Below, piece by piece: positions 1 through 5,975 of a stretch of 6,714 bases of DNA. Source of the stretch: Planctomycetes bacterium UBA2386 (lineage in GTDB: Bacteria; Planctomycetota; UBA1135; UBA2386); contig DDSQ01000076.1 of assembly GCA_002343845.1 (NCBI GenBank), forward strand, positions 27,081-33,794, given 5' to 3'. A program made the position numbers and the translations under genes. The notes under the pieces are model-generated. The model worked only from the letters and a program-made list of their open reading frames with translations, searched no databases and was not told the origin of the DNA. How positions within the stretch are numbered: position 1 is the first letter of the stretch; the number at the start of each line of letters is the position of its first letter.

Positions 1-2
1 CC

Positions 3-1418
3 TCCGCCGTGCTCCTGGCCCACCTCGCCTTCACGCGCGTGCTCTCGCTGCCGCTCGGCCTCGCCGTCGCCGGCGCCGCCGGCGGCGCCCTGCTCGGCGC
101 GATGGCGCCCGTGTCGCGCCCCGTCGCCGAGGCCACGCCCGCCGACGCCGCGTCGCGCGGCGCCAACACGCTCGCCGTGCGGCTCGAGATCGCCCGCAGC
201 ACGCTGCGGCTCGTGTACGACGATCCCGTGCTCGGGCTCGGTCCCGGCCAGTTCGCCGCACACTACCCGCGCGTGCGCAGCCAGGCCGAGATCGAACTGT
301 CGAGCCACGGCCGCCAGTTCGCGAGTGAAGTGCGCACCGTGCACGACGACTGGCTCGAACTGCTCGTCGACGGCGGCGCGCTCGGCCTGCTGGCGTTCGT
401 GCTGGCGCTGTACACGCTCGTCCGCGCCCAGTCCGACCGCAGCCGCCTCGTGCCGCTCGTGGTGCTGCTCGCCCTGATGGTCGTGCGCGCGCCGCTGTGG
501 AACGCACCCGCCGCAGTCGCCGCGTTCTGGCTCGTCGGCACGCTGCCCGCGACGCGCGAGCCCCGACGCGCGCCCTGGCTCGCGTTCGCCCTCGGCGCCC
601 TGCTGATCGCCCTCGGCGGTTCGCTGCTGGTCGGCAACCACTTCGCCGCGCGGTACCAGCAGACCCACCAGCAGCAACCGCGCGACGTGGCATCGCTGCA
701 GCGCGCGGCGTGGTGGCTGACCGGCGAGCCGCGCATCTACCAGCTGCTGACGCAGGAACGGTTGTTCGCCGGCGACCTCGACGGCGCGTCGCGCGCCGCG
801 GCGAAGGCGCTGCAGCTGCGCCCGCACGATCCACAGCTGCACGTGCACCTCGGTGAAGTGCTCGCCAGGGCCGGCAAGCACCCGGAAGCCGCCGCGGTCG
901 CGCGCGCCGGCCTCGCGCTCGACCCGGCGCATCCCGAGCTGCGCGTGCTGCTCAGCACGGTGCTCTGCCAGCGCGACGACGTCGATGGCGCGATCACCGC
1001 CGTCACGATCGACCTGCACCCGGTGCTGCGCGCGCGGCTGGCGTCGCACTTCCGTTCGCTCGCCGAGATCCGGCAGCGCGAGCAGCCACGCTTCGCCGTG
1101 CGCTACCTGCTCGAACATCACGTGATCGCGGCGATCGACAACCTCGGTGACCCGAGTCCGGCAGGGCTCGCCGCCGCGACCGAACACACGCGCGAGGCGA
1201 TGCAGGCGATGTCGACGTCGGGCGCGGCCGACGCGCGACCCTGGCTGCTGGTCGCCCTGCAGCTGGCTGCGAGCAAGCCGAAGGATGCCGAAGCCGCGAT
1301 CGCCAGGCTCGCCGCCTGCCCCCCGCTCGCCGACTGGCAGCGCGCGCTGTTCGGCACCAAGCTCGAGCCGCTGCTCGCTATGCCGGGCGCCCGCGAGTTC
1401 CTGGCGCGCCGTCGCTGA
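3..1418 (+). CDS. O-antigen ligase / Wzy_C-type membrane protein with C-terminal TPR repeats (5' partial)
   Basis: This is the C-terminal part of a polytopic inner-membrane protein of the O-antigen ligase/polymerase superfamily, which joins or polymerises lipid-linked glycans on the periplasmic face. The frame is open to the left edge with no stop, so the true start is probably outside the window; a GTG at 9 is only the first possible in-window start. Numbering from that GTG, the family signature appears as R58 with a short helix ending in DDPVLGLGPGQF (71-82), then HDDWLELLVDGGALGLL (112-128). This corresponds to the family's 'P..G.G...F' and 'H(N/D)..L....E.G..G' segments, which usually follow a large periplasmic loop. 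Hydrophobic stretches follow at about 124-138, 147-160, 166-180 and 189-209. From about 245 onward the protein is soluble and alanine-rich with TPR-like helices (clear around 250-315). The gene converges on the minus-strand operon. The superfamily assignment is fairly secure; the glycan substrate cannot be told. Confidence 0.8.
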   Translation, partial: SAVLLAHLAFTRVLSLPLGLAVAGAAGGALLGAMAPVSRPVAEATPADAASRGANTLAVRLEIARSTLRLVYDDPVLGLGPGQFAAHYPRVRSQAEIELSSHGRQFASEVRTVHDDWLELLVDGGALGLLAFVLALYTLVRAQSDRSRLVPLVVLLALMVVRAPLWNAPAAVAAFWLVGTLPATREPRRAPWLAFALGALLIALGGSLLVGNHFAARYQQTHQQQPRDVASLQRAAWWLTGEPRIYQLLTQERLFAGDLDGASRAAAKALQLRPHDPQLHVHLGEVLARAGKHPEAAAVARAGLALDPAHPELRVLLSTVLCQRDDVDGAITAVTIDLHPVLRARLASHFRSLAEIRQREQPRFAVRYLLEHHVIAAIDNLGDPSPAGLAAATEHTREAMQAMSTSGAADARPWLLVALQLAASKPKDAEAAIARLAACPPLADWQRALFGTKLEPLLAMPGAREFLARRR

Positions 1419-1422
1419 ACGC

Positions 1423-1435
1423 GGCCCGCCGGGCC
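1423..1435. terminator. GC hairpin between convergent stop codons
   Basis: GGCCC and GGGCC arms of 5 bp enclose a GCC loop, exactly between the TGA of the ligase-TPR gene (1416-1418, +) and the TAG of the small membrane protein (1437-1435, -); the right arm reaches into that TAG codon. The position suits a bidirectional terminator for the convergent genes. No T-tract follows on either strand, so it is not a canonical intrinsic terminator. Short GC stems arise easily by chance in DNA of this composition. Confidence 0.35.
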
Positions 1436-1761
1436 TACATCAGCACGGCCTTCGCGAACGCGATCGCGGCGAAGCCGACGGCGACGAACACCACGACTTC
1501 GACCACGACTCCGACCGAACGCGGCAGCCGTTGCGAGGCGAGCGCGGTCAGGAACCATCCGAGCACCGTCGTGAGGCCGGCGACGACGAACCAGAGCGCA
1601 TCGTCGAGCCTGAGCCACGTCGGCACGATCCAGCCCGGCACGATCGGCGCGCAGGCGAGGTAGGTCCAGAAGCCGTTGCCGCCGCCGCGCAGCATGCCGC
1701 TGACGAGCGGGATCAGCACCGGCAGCCACAGAACGATCGCCGCCCGGCCCTTCGGTCCCAT
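1435..1761 (-). CDS. Small four-helix membrane protein, function unknown
   Basis: A 108-residue hydrophobic protein of unrecognised family. Hydrophobic segments lie at about residues 7-24, 34-50, 56-77 and 83-105, so four transmembrane helices are likely, with a positively charged N-terminus (K4, R6) and few polar residues. A Gly-rich turn (R25-GGGNG) separates helices 1 and 2, and a basic stretch (QRLPRS, 77-82) separates helices 3 and 4, which sets the probable topology. The ATG at 1761 is preferred because the reading frame further upstream encodes an Arg/Gly-rich stretch that overlaps the preceding gene and does not look coding. No Shine-Dalgarno is visible. The start lies 11 nt after the stop of the SGNH hydrolase, so the two are probably co-transcribed and perhaps translationally coupled. 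It could help anchor or transport something for the secreted hydrolases, but nothing in the sequence shows this. Confidence 0.65.
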   Translation of the reverse strand: MGPKGRAAIVLWLPVLIPLVSGMLRGGGNGFWTYLACAPIVPGWIVPTWLRLDDALWFVVAGLTTVLGWFLTALASQRLPRSVGVVVEVVVFVAVGFAAIAFAKAVLM

Positions 1762-1772
1762 CGCGCGCACGT

Positions 1773-2672
1773 TCAGCCGTCCTTGCCAGCCCCCGCGGCC
1801 GCCTTCTGCTTCGCGACGATCGCCTCGAGTTCGCCCTCGGCTCCGCACGCCGCGACGAACTCCTCGAGCCGCCAGGTCTGGCTGCGCAGCGCGTGGCCTT
1901 CGGGGAACAGACCCTGCAGCGTCGGCTGCAGCAGCAGGCCGAGGTACGCCATGCCCAGGCGGTTGGGATGCAACTGGTCGCCCTGCAGCAGCGCCCCGGG
2001 CGGCGTCGGCATCGGCCCGCCCGCGAAGGGCAGCACCGCGCCGGTCGTCTTCATCGTCTGCACGATCGTCGCCATCTCGACCAGCCGGACGTTCTTGTGC
2101 TCGGCGACGAACGCCGCGAGCAACGCGTTGAGTTCCTTCAGCACCGGCGGCGGCGGGATCTGGGCCGGCGCGAGCATGCGCACCGCCGCGCCCTGCATGT
2201 CGGGCAGGTCACCGACGACCACCGGCACCTCGAGTTGGCCCAGCAGCGCGAGTCCCTTGGCGAAGCGCTCCTTGCGCACGGCCATCTCGTCGTCGCCGCG
2301 AATGTGGCCGTAGGCGAACCAGAACGGGAAGTCGAGTGCGAGGACCGCGTCGGGCTTCGCCTTCTTCGCCGCGTCGATCTGCTTCTTCCCGATCGGCTCG
2401 GGGTTGGTGAACATCGCCATCATCTCGAGCGGCGCGTGCGTCGAAGCGCGCGCGTGCTCGCCGCACCACGCCTTCAGCACGTGCTGCAGCGTGACCGATT
2501 CGCCCGGCTCGGTGGCGCCGGTCAGCGGGCCGTCGCGGAAGCCGCCGCTGAGGCTGGCGCCGATCACGTGCACGCGCAGCGACGCGGGGGCGGCGGCGGG
2601 CGGCGGCGCGCTTTCCTGCGCGAATGCCGGCAGGACCAGGAACAGAACGGCAAGCGGGGTCTTCGTGCGCAT
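1773..2672 (-). CDS. Secreted SGNH/GDSL-type hydrolase
   Basis: A 299-residue exported esterase-like protein. Residues 1-18 form a signal peptide (basic MRTKT, hydrophobic LAVLFLVLP, probable cleavage after AFA), followed by a short Pro/Ala linker. The catalytic core starts with the block I strand RVHVIGASLSGGF (33-45), where S40 is the likely nucleophile in a GASLS variant of the GDSL motif. VVGDLPDM may be the block III equivalent. GDQLHPNRLGMAYL near the C-terminus gives the DxxH pair D232/H235 that completes the triad. SGNH enzymes are lipases, acylesterases or carbohydrate deacetylases; the substrate is unknown here. A good ribosome site (GGAG on the minus strand, 2682-2679) stands 6 nt before the ATG at 2672. 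The gene lies 144 nt after the GH3 fusion and 11 nt before the small membrane protein, so the three may form one transcription unit. The fold assignment is strong; the reaction is an inference. Confidence 0.82.
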   Translation of the reverse strand: MRTKTPLAVLFLVLPAFAQESAPPPAAAPASLRVHVIGASLSGGFRDGPLTGATEPGESVTLQHVLKAWCGEHARASTHAPLEMMAMFTNPEPIGKKQIDAAKKAKPDAVLALDFPFWFAYGHIRGDDEMAVRKERFAKGLALLGQLEVPVVVGDLPDMQGAAVRMLAPAQIPPPPVLKELNALLAAFVAEHKNVRLVEMATIVQTMKTTGAVLPFAGGPMPTPPGALLQGDQLHPNRLGMAYLGLLLQPTLQGLFPEGHALRSQTWRLEEFVAACGAEGELEAIVAKQKAAAGAGKDG

Positions 2673-2797
2673 CAGGAACTCCGCGGCGGAGCGTAGCCGC
2701 GCTGCCTTGGCCGTCGAGGACCGGCTCGCGCCGGGCGCGTTCGCCGTCGACGTGCCGCCCGGTGGTTCGCCCGACCTGCACCACGAAACCGCGAGGC

Positions 2798-2811
2798 GAG
2801 CCCGCGGGCTC
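2798..2811. repeat. 14-bp perfect palindrome just after the GH3 fusion stop
   Basis: GAGCCCGCGGGCTC is its own reverse complement and begins 5 nt past the TGA (2819-2817) of the GH3-serine hydrolase gene. Further pairing of GCGAG (2796-2800) with CTCGC (2811-2815) can extend a stem around it. It could fold in the transcript as a processing or attenuation stem between the fusion gene and the SGNH gene. Only a three-T run follows on the minus strand, so an intrinsic terminator is poorly supported. The rest of the 2673-2816 spacer shows nothing recognisable apart from the SGNH ribosome site. Confidence 0.35.
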
Positions 2812-2816
2812 TCGCA

Positions 2817-5600
2817 TCACCGCAGCGAGCCGAGCACCCGATCGTGCAGCGCCCGCCGGACCGCCGTGATCTTGTTGTTCACGCGCGTCGGATGCACACG
2901 GTTCGTCAGCAGCACGACGCAGAGGTCGCGGCTCGGCTCGCACCACAACGACGTGCCGGTGAACCCGGTGTGCCCGAAGGTGCCCGCCGGGACGCGCGTG
3001 CCACCCCACGTGCCGTCGGCCAACAACTGGAACCCGATCCCGCGCGTCGTGTCGCCGCCGATGCCCGACGGCCTGCTCGCCGCGTCGACGAGGTCGCGCG
3101 GCAGGCGGCCGCGCCCGCCGGCGAGCATCGCGACGCCGTACCGCAGCACGTCGTCGGCCGTCGCGAACAGTCCCGCGTGCCCACTCACCCCGCCCATCGC
3201 GAACGCGTTCTCGTCGTGCACGAAGCCGCGCACGATGCCCGAGCGCGCCTCGTCACGTTCGGTCGGCGCGGCGTCGAGGGCCGAACCGTTGGTCGGCGCG
3301 AACGCCGCTCCACGCATGCCGAACGGCGCCAGCACCGCGCGCTGCACGAACGCCGCGAAGTCTTCGCCGCTCGCCCGCTCGACGATCGCCATCAGCAGCA
3401 CGAAGCCGACATCGCTGTAGACGACGCCGCTGCCCGGTTCGCTCATCAGCGGCTCCGCGCACGCCGCCGCGACGATCGCCTCCTTGCCGCGCAGCGTCTT
3501 GTAGTAACGCTCGTACGCCGGCAAACCGGCCTGGTGCGCGAGCAGGTGGCGCACGGTGACGCGGTCCTTGCCGGTACCGGTGAACGCCGGCAGCCACTTC
3601 GCGACCGGGTCGTCGAGCGACACCACGCCGTCGGCGACGAGACGCAGCACCGCCGGCGTCGTCGCGCAGACCTTGGTCAACGACGCGAGGTCGTAGCGCG
3701 TCGCCGGCGTCACCACCGGCGCGTCGGCCTCGTAGCCGAGCCGCCCGACCACGACCTCGGCGACAACGCGGCCGCGCCGCGCGATCGCGCACGAAGCGCC
3801 GGGGAACGCACCGTCGCGCACCGCCGCCTCGAGCAGCGCACGCACGTCGTCGGCGAGGCTCGGCGCGAGGTCTTCGTCCGCCGGCCCAGCGACCGCGAGG
3901 TCGTCGCCGACGAGCTGCGTCAGCCCGGCACCTGCCATCGCGAGGCCCGGCACCGTCACCGGCAAGCGGCCGGTGATCGGCGCATCGCCCCGCAGCGCGC
4001 GCGCCGCGGCCGCTTCGACGACGTCGGTACTGACGAACGCCGCCACGTAGGCATCCGCGTGCGGCAGGTCGCGCAGCAGGTACGGATTGCCGAACGACAC
4101 GGCGACCACGCGTTGTGCTGGCGCCAGCGCCTCGAGCACGGGCAGCAGCACCGGCGGCAACCCGACCCCGCCGGCGTACTCGCGCACCTTGACGTGCAAC
4201 GACAGTACGACGGTCGTCGCCGCGGCGACGCGCGGCACCAGGCGGGCGACCTCGTCCGCCGAACTCGCGCCCGACAGCCGCACCTGGCGCTCGGGCGGGA
4301 AGCTGCCGAGCGTCGTCGCGAAGGCCTGGCCCTGCCCCTCGTCCTTGTCGACCAGCGTCACCAGCATCACGCTGTCGTCGGGGCGGTCGGCAACCAGCGG
4401 CAGCACGCCATCCCGCGAACGCACCAGCACGAGGCCCCGTTCGGCGATGCGAGCGGCGAGCGCTTCGTTCTCGGGTCGCCGCAGCCGGTCGCGCCAGTTC
4501 GCGTCGACGCGCCCGCCGCCCGCCAGCAACCCGACCGTGGCCTTGGCGCGCAGGATGCGCAGCACCGCGTCGTCGAGCCGCGCCATCGGCACGCGCCCGC
4601 CCTTCACCGCCTCGACCACCGCCGCGCGCGCGACCAGCGGATCGGGCGGCATCAGCAGCACGTCGGCGCCGGCCAGCAGCGCCCGCACCGCGACCTCGCC
4701 CGGCGGGAACGCGTTCTTGACGCCGCCCATCTCGAGCGCGTCGGTGACGACGAGGCCGCGGAACCCGAGTTCGCCGCGCAGCACGCCGCCGAGGATCTTC
4801 GTGCTGAGCGTCGCCGGCACCGAGGGGTCTTCACCGAGCCCCGGAACACCGAGGTGCCCCGTCATCACCGCTTCGAGGCCCTCGGCCGAAGCTCGCTGGA
4901 ACGGCAGCAGTTCGACCGCGCGCAGCCGCGCGAGATCGCCGGGCACGGTCGCCAGCGCCAGGTGGCTGTCGGTGTCGACGTCGCCGTGCCCGGGGAAGTG
5001 CTTGCCGCACGGCAGCAGCCCTGCACCGCGCACGCCGCGCGCGAGCGCGCTGCCCAGCCGCGCGACCAGCTCCGGGTCCTCGCCGAAGCTGCGCACGTTG
5101 ATGATCGGGTTCGCCGGGTTGCTGTTCACGTCGAGCACCGGCGCGAACACGACGTGGAAGCCGAGTGCCTTCGCCTCCTCGCCGGTGATGCGGCCCATCG
5201 CCTCGGCGAGCACCGCCGAGCCGGTGGCGCCGACCAGCATCTGGTTGCCGAGTTCGGTCGCCCCGCGCAGCCGGAACCACACGCCCCCTTCGAAGTCCCC
5301 CGCCAGCAGCAACGGCACGCTCGCCGCCGCCTGCAACCGCGGAATCAACGCCGCCGCATGTTCGACGTCGCCGAGGCTCAGGATCACGCCGCCGAGTTCG
5401 GCGTCGCGCACCGCATCGAGCAGTCGTTCGTGGTTCGTGCCCGCGCCGCCCTCGGGGCGCGACAGGCACCAGACCATGAACAGCTGCCCCGCCTTCTGCT
5501 CGAGGCTCAGCCGGGCGAGCAGGGTCGTCGCCGCGTCCTGGGCGGCGACGGCGGCGACGAGCACGAGGACAGTGGCGGCACGGAGGGCGGTCGTGATCAC
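2817..5600 (-). CDS. Exported GH3 beta-N-acetylglucosaminidase (NagZ-like) fused to beta-lactamase-family serine hydrolase
   Basis: A 927-residue bifunctional enzyme. Residues 1-20 are a signal peptide ending VAAVAA-QD. Residues about 25-355 are a GH3 catalytic barrel: KHFPGHGDVDTDSH (200-213) is the NagZ-class signature, with the D211/H213 general-acid dyad, and VVTDALEMGG (284-293) carries the nucleophile D287. Residues about 380-560 resemble the GH3 C-terminal alpha/beta domain (VVAVSFGNPYLL, 498-509). Residues about 580-925 are a class C beta-lactamase/AmpH-type domain with S640-L-T-K643 (nucleophile and base), Y728-S-D and H877-T-G in the positions of YxN and KTG. Known NagZ enzymes release GlcNAc from muropeptides. 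In B. subtilis a separate beta-lactamase-family amidase, AmiE, acts next. The fusion therefore suggests extracytoplasmic peptidoglycan-fragment processing, although the serine domain could be an esterase. The start is GTG 5600: an in-frame TAG at 5612-5610 allows no longer form with a standard start, and the signal peptide begins here. No clear Shine-Dalgarno is seen. It lies 28 nt after the thioredoxin-like gene. Confidence 0.9.
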   Translation of the reverse strand: MITTALRAATVLVLVAAVAAQDAATTLLARLSLEQKAGQLFMVWCLSRPEGGAGTNHERLLDAVRDAELGGVILSLGDVEHAAALIPRLQAAASVPLLLAGDFEGGVWFRLRGATELGNQMLVGATGSAVLAEAMGRITGEEAKALGFHVVFAPVLDVNSNPANPIINVRSFGEDPELVARLGSALARGVRGAGLLPCGKHFPGHGDVDTDSHLALATVPGDLARLRAVELLPFQRASAEGLEAVMTGHLGVPGLGEDPSVPATLSTKILGGVLRGELGFRGLVVTDALEMGGVKNAFPPGEVAVRALLAGADVLLMPPDPLVARAAVVEAVKGGRVPMARLDDAVLRILRAKATVGLLAGGGRVDANWRDRLRRPENEALAARIAERGLVLVRSRDGVLPLVADRPDDSVMLVTLVDKDEGQGQAFATTLGSFPPERQVRLSGASSADEVARLVPRVAAATTVVLSLHVKVREYAGGVGLPPVLLPVLEALAPAQRVVAVSFGNPYLLRDLPHADAYVAAFVSTDVVEAAAARALRGDAPITGRLPVTVPGLAMAGAGLTQLVGDDLAVAGPADEDLAPSLADDVRALLEAAVRDGAFPGASCAIARRGRVVAEVVVGRLGYEADAPVVTPATRYDLASLTKVCATTPAVLRLVADGVVSLDDPVAKWLPAFTGTGKDRVTVRHLLAHQAGLPAYERYYKTLRGKEAIVAAACAEPLMSEPGSGVVYSDVGFVLLMAIVERASGEDFAAFVQRAVLAPFGMRGAAFAPTNGSALDAAPTERDEARSGIVRGFVHDENAFAMGGVSGHAGLFATADDVLRYGVAMLAGGRGRLPRDLVDAASRPSGIGGDTTRGIGFQLLADGTWGGTRVPAGTFGHTGFTGTSLWCEPSRDLCVVLLTNRVHPTRVNNKITAVRRALHDRVLGSLR

Positions 5601-5604
5601 GACC
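5589..5604. repeat. 16-bp perfect palindrome covering the GH3 fusion start codon
   Basis: GGTCGTGATCACGACC is a perfect inverted repeat. On the minus strand the GTG start codon and the next codons lie inside it. It could be a protein-binding site or a hairpin limiting initiation. It does not resemble the ATGCATCGA operators further right. One such palindrome in a window of this size is not strongly surprising, so function is uncertain. Confidence 0.4.
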
Positions 5605-5628
5605 AGAGCCTACTGCCGCCGCCCTCGA

Positions 5629-5862
5629 TCAGCCGAGCGCCGACAGAGCCGCGCCGAAGTTGACGTGGCAGACCTTGCCGCCGAGCACGAGCGCGGGCAC
5701 CGACTGCACGCCGGCCTTCTTCGCCTCCGGCAAGCGCTTCTTGTCGGTCCCGAGGTGCACGACCTCGACGTCGTAACGCGCGCGGTCGAGTGCAGCGACG
5801 ACGGTTTGTTCGGCGGACACGCAGACCGGGCAGCCGGCGTGGTAGAAGATGGCATTGTTCAT
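5629..5862 (-). CDS. Small thioredoxin/glutaredoxin-family protein with CPVC active site
   Basis: A 77-residue cytoplasmic redox protein with a minimal thioredoxin fold: beta strand NAIFYHAG (3-10), active site C11-P-V-C14 at the start of helix 1, a second strand DVEVVHLG (31-38), the cis-proline segment S54-V-P56 and the strand ALVLGGKVCHV (57-67). The length and the strand-CxxC layout match glutaredoxin/NrdH-type proteins rather than full thioredoxins. It presumably reduces or exchanges disulphides, or handles a thiol-bound metal. There is a third cysteine, C65, after the cis-Pro strand. The ATG at 5862 is chosen because AGAGGAG on the minus strand (5875-5869) ends 6 nt before it; the frame stays open to about 5955 but would run through the operator region. 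It is divergent from the MarR-type regulator across a 113-bp regulatory spacer, which points to control by that regulator. The GH3 fusion starts 28 nt downstream with no visible terminator, so readthrough is likely. Confidence 0.87.
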   Translation of the reverse strand: MNNAIFYHAGCPVCVSAEQTVVAALDRARYDVEVVHLGTDKKRLPEAKKAGVQSVPALVLGGKVCHVNFGAALSALG

Positions 5863-5868
5863 GGCAAA

Positions 5869-5875
5869 CTCCTCT
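5869..5875 (-). promoter_or_regulatory. Strong Shine-Dalgarno of the thioredoxin-like gene
   Basis: The minus strand reads AGAGGAG, then TTTGCC, then ATG at 5862. This is a near-ideal ribosome binding site at 6-nt spacing and fixes the start of the 77-residue protein. The divergently transcribed regulator has no such site. Confidence 0.85.
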
Positions 5876-5893
5876 GGATGATTGGATGACTTT

Positions 5894-5912
5894 ATGCATC
5901 GAGTCGATGCAT
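5894..5912. promoter_or_regulatory. Operator 1: perfect 19-bp palindrome
   Basis: ATGCATCGA-G-TCGATGCAT is a perfect inverted repeat with 9-bp arms around one central base. It lies over and just downstream of the predicted start of the thioredoxin-like transcript, where a bound dimer would block initiation. The same half-site recurs at 5950-5968 beside the regulator promoter. MarR-family dimers typically bind palindromes of this size in divergent spacers, so the adjacent regulator is the natural ligand (inference). Confidence 0.82.
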
Positions 5913-5916
5913 CATA

Positions 5917-5946
5917 ACTGTAGCGTCCCCCAGCGGTGCTTGTCAA
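5917..5946 (-). promoter_or_regulatory. Predicted promoter of the thioredoxin-like gene
   Basis: The minus strand shows a perfect -35 TTGACA (5946-5941), an 18-nt spacer and a -10 TACAGT (5922-5917, 4 of 6 matches). Transcription would start near 5910, inside operator 1. An alternative -10, TATGAT (5916-5911), matches better but is 24 nt from this -35. The -35 overlaps the -35 of the opposite promoter. Confidence 0.5.
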
Positions 5947-5969
5947 CAAATGCATCGAGGCGATACATT
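5940..5969 (+). promoter_or_regulatory. Predicted promoter of the MarR-type regulator
   Basis: The -35 TTGTCA (5940-5945, 5 of 6) and -10 TACATT (5964-5969, 4 of 6) are 18 nt apart. Transcription would begin around 5976, at the A of the ATG, giving a leaderless message. Operator 2 fills the space between the two boxes and overlaps the -10, as expected for autorepression. Confidence 0.5.
5950..5968. promoter_or_regulatory. Operator 2: imperfect copy of the 19-bp palindrome
   Basis: ATGCATCGA-G-GCGATACAT has a left arm identical to operator 1. The right arm, read in reverse complement, is ATGTATCGC, which differs at two of nine positions. The centres of the two operators are 56 bp apart. The site lies between the -35 and -10 boxes of the regulator's promoter and ends 7 nt before its ATG. 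The imperfect arm suggests weaker binding than operator 1, which would let the regulator keep a basal level of its own expression (inference). Confidence 0.75.
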
Positions 5970-5975
5970 ATTGCA

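Noticed and set aside
31..834. A 267-codon minus-strand frame under the ligase gene
   Set aside because: It is almost entirely Arg and Ala, a typical high-GC antisense frame.
1147..2313. A 388-codon plus-strand frame across the ligase end, the membrane protein and the SGNH gene
   Set aside because: The composition is Arg/Pro/Ser-biased with no domain. It runs through three better-supported genes.
2679..2691. Hairpin (CTCCG/CGGAG) over the SGNH ribosome site as a riboregulator
   Set aside because: A 5-bp GC stem with a 3-nt loop is expected often in DNA of this composition, and there is no alternative pairing partner.
2844..5663. A 939-codon open frame on the plus strand opposite the GH3 fusion
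   Set aside because: Its product is a run of Arg, His, Gln and Ala with no hydrophobic core or motif. It is the antisense shadow of a GC-biased gene whose minus-strand product has complete catalytic motifs.
4087..5889. A 600-codon plus-strand frame rich in Ser, Thr, Ala and Arg
   Set aside because: It overlaps the GH3 fusion and the thioredoxin-like gene antisense, is low in complexity and shows no family motif.
5863..5955. A longer N-terminus for the thioredoxin-like protein
   Set aside because: It would translate the operator region, and the AGAGGAG site 6 nt before the ATG at 5862 fixes the start.
5790..5975. A longer N-terminus for the MarR protein
   Set aside because: The upstream frame runs antisense through the thioredoxin-like gene and across both operators and promoters. 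The family N-terminus begins at 5976.
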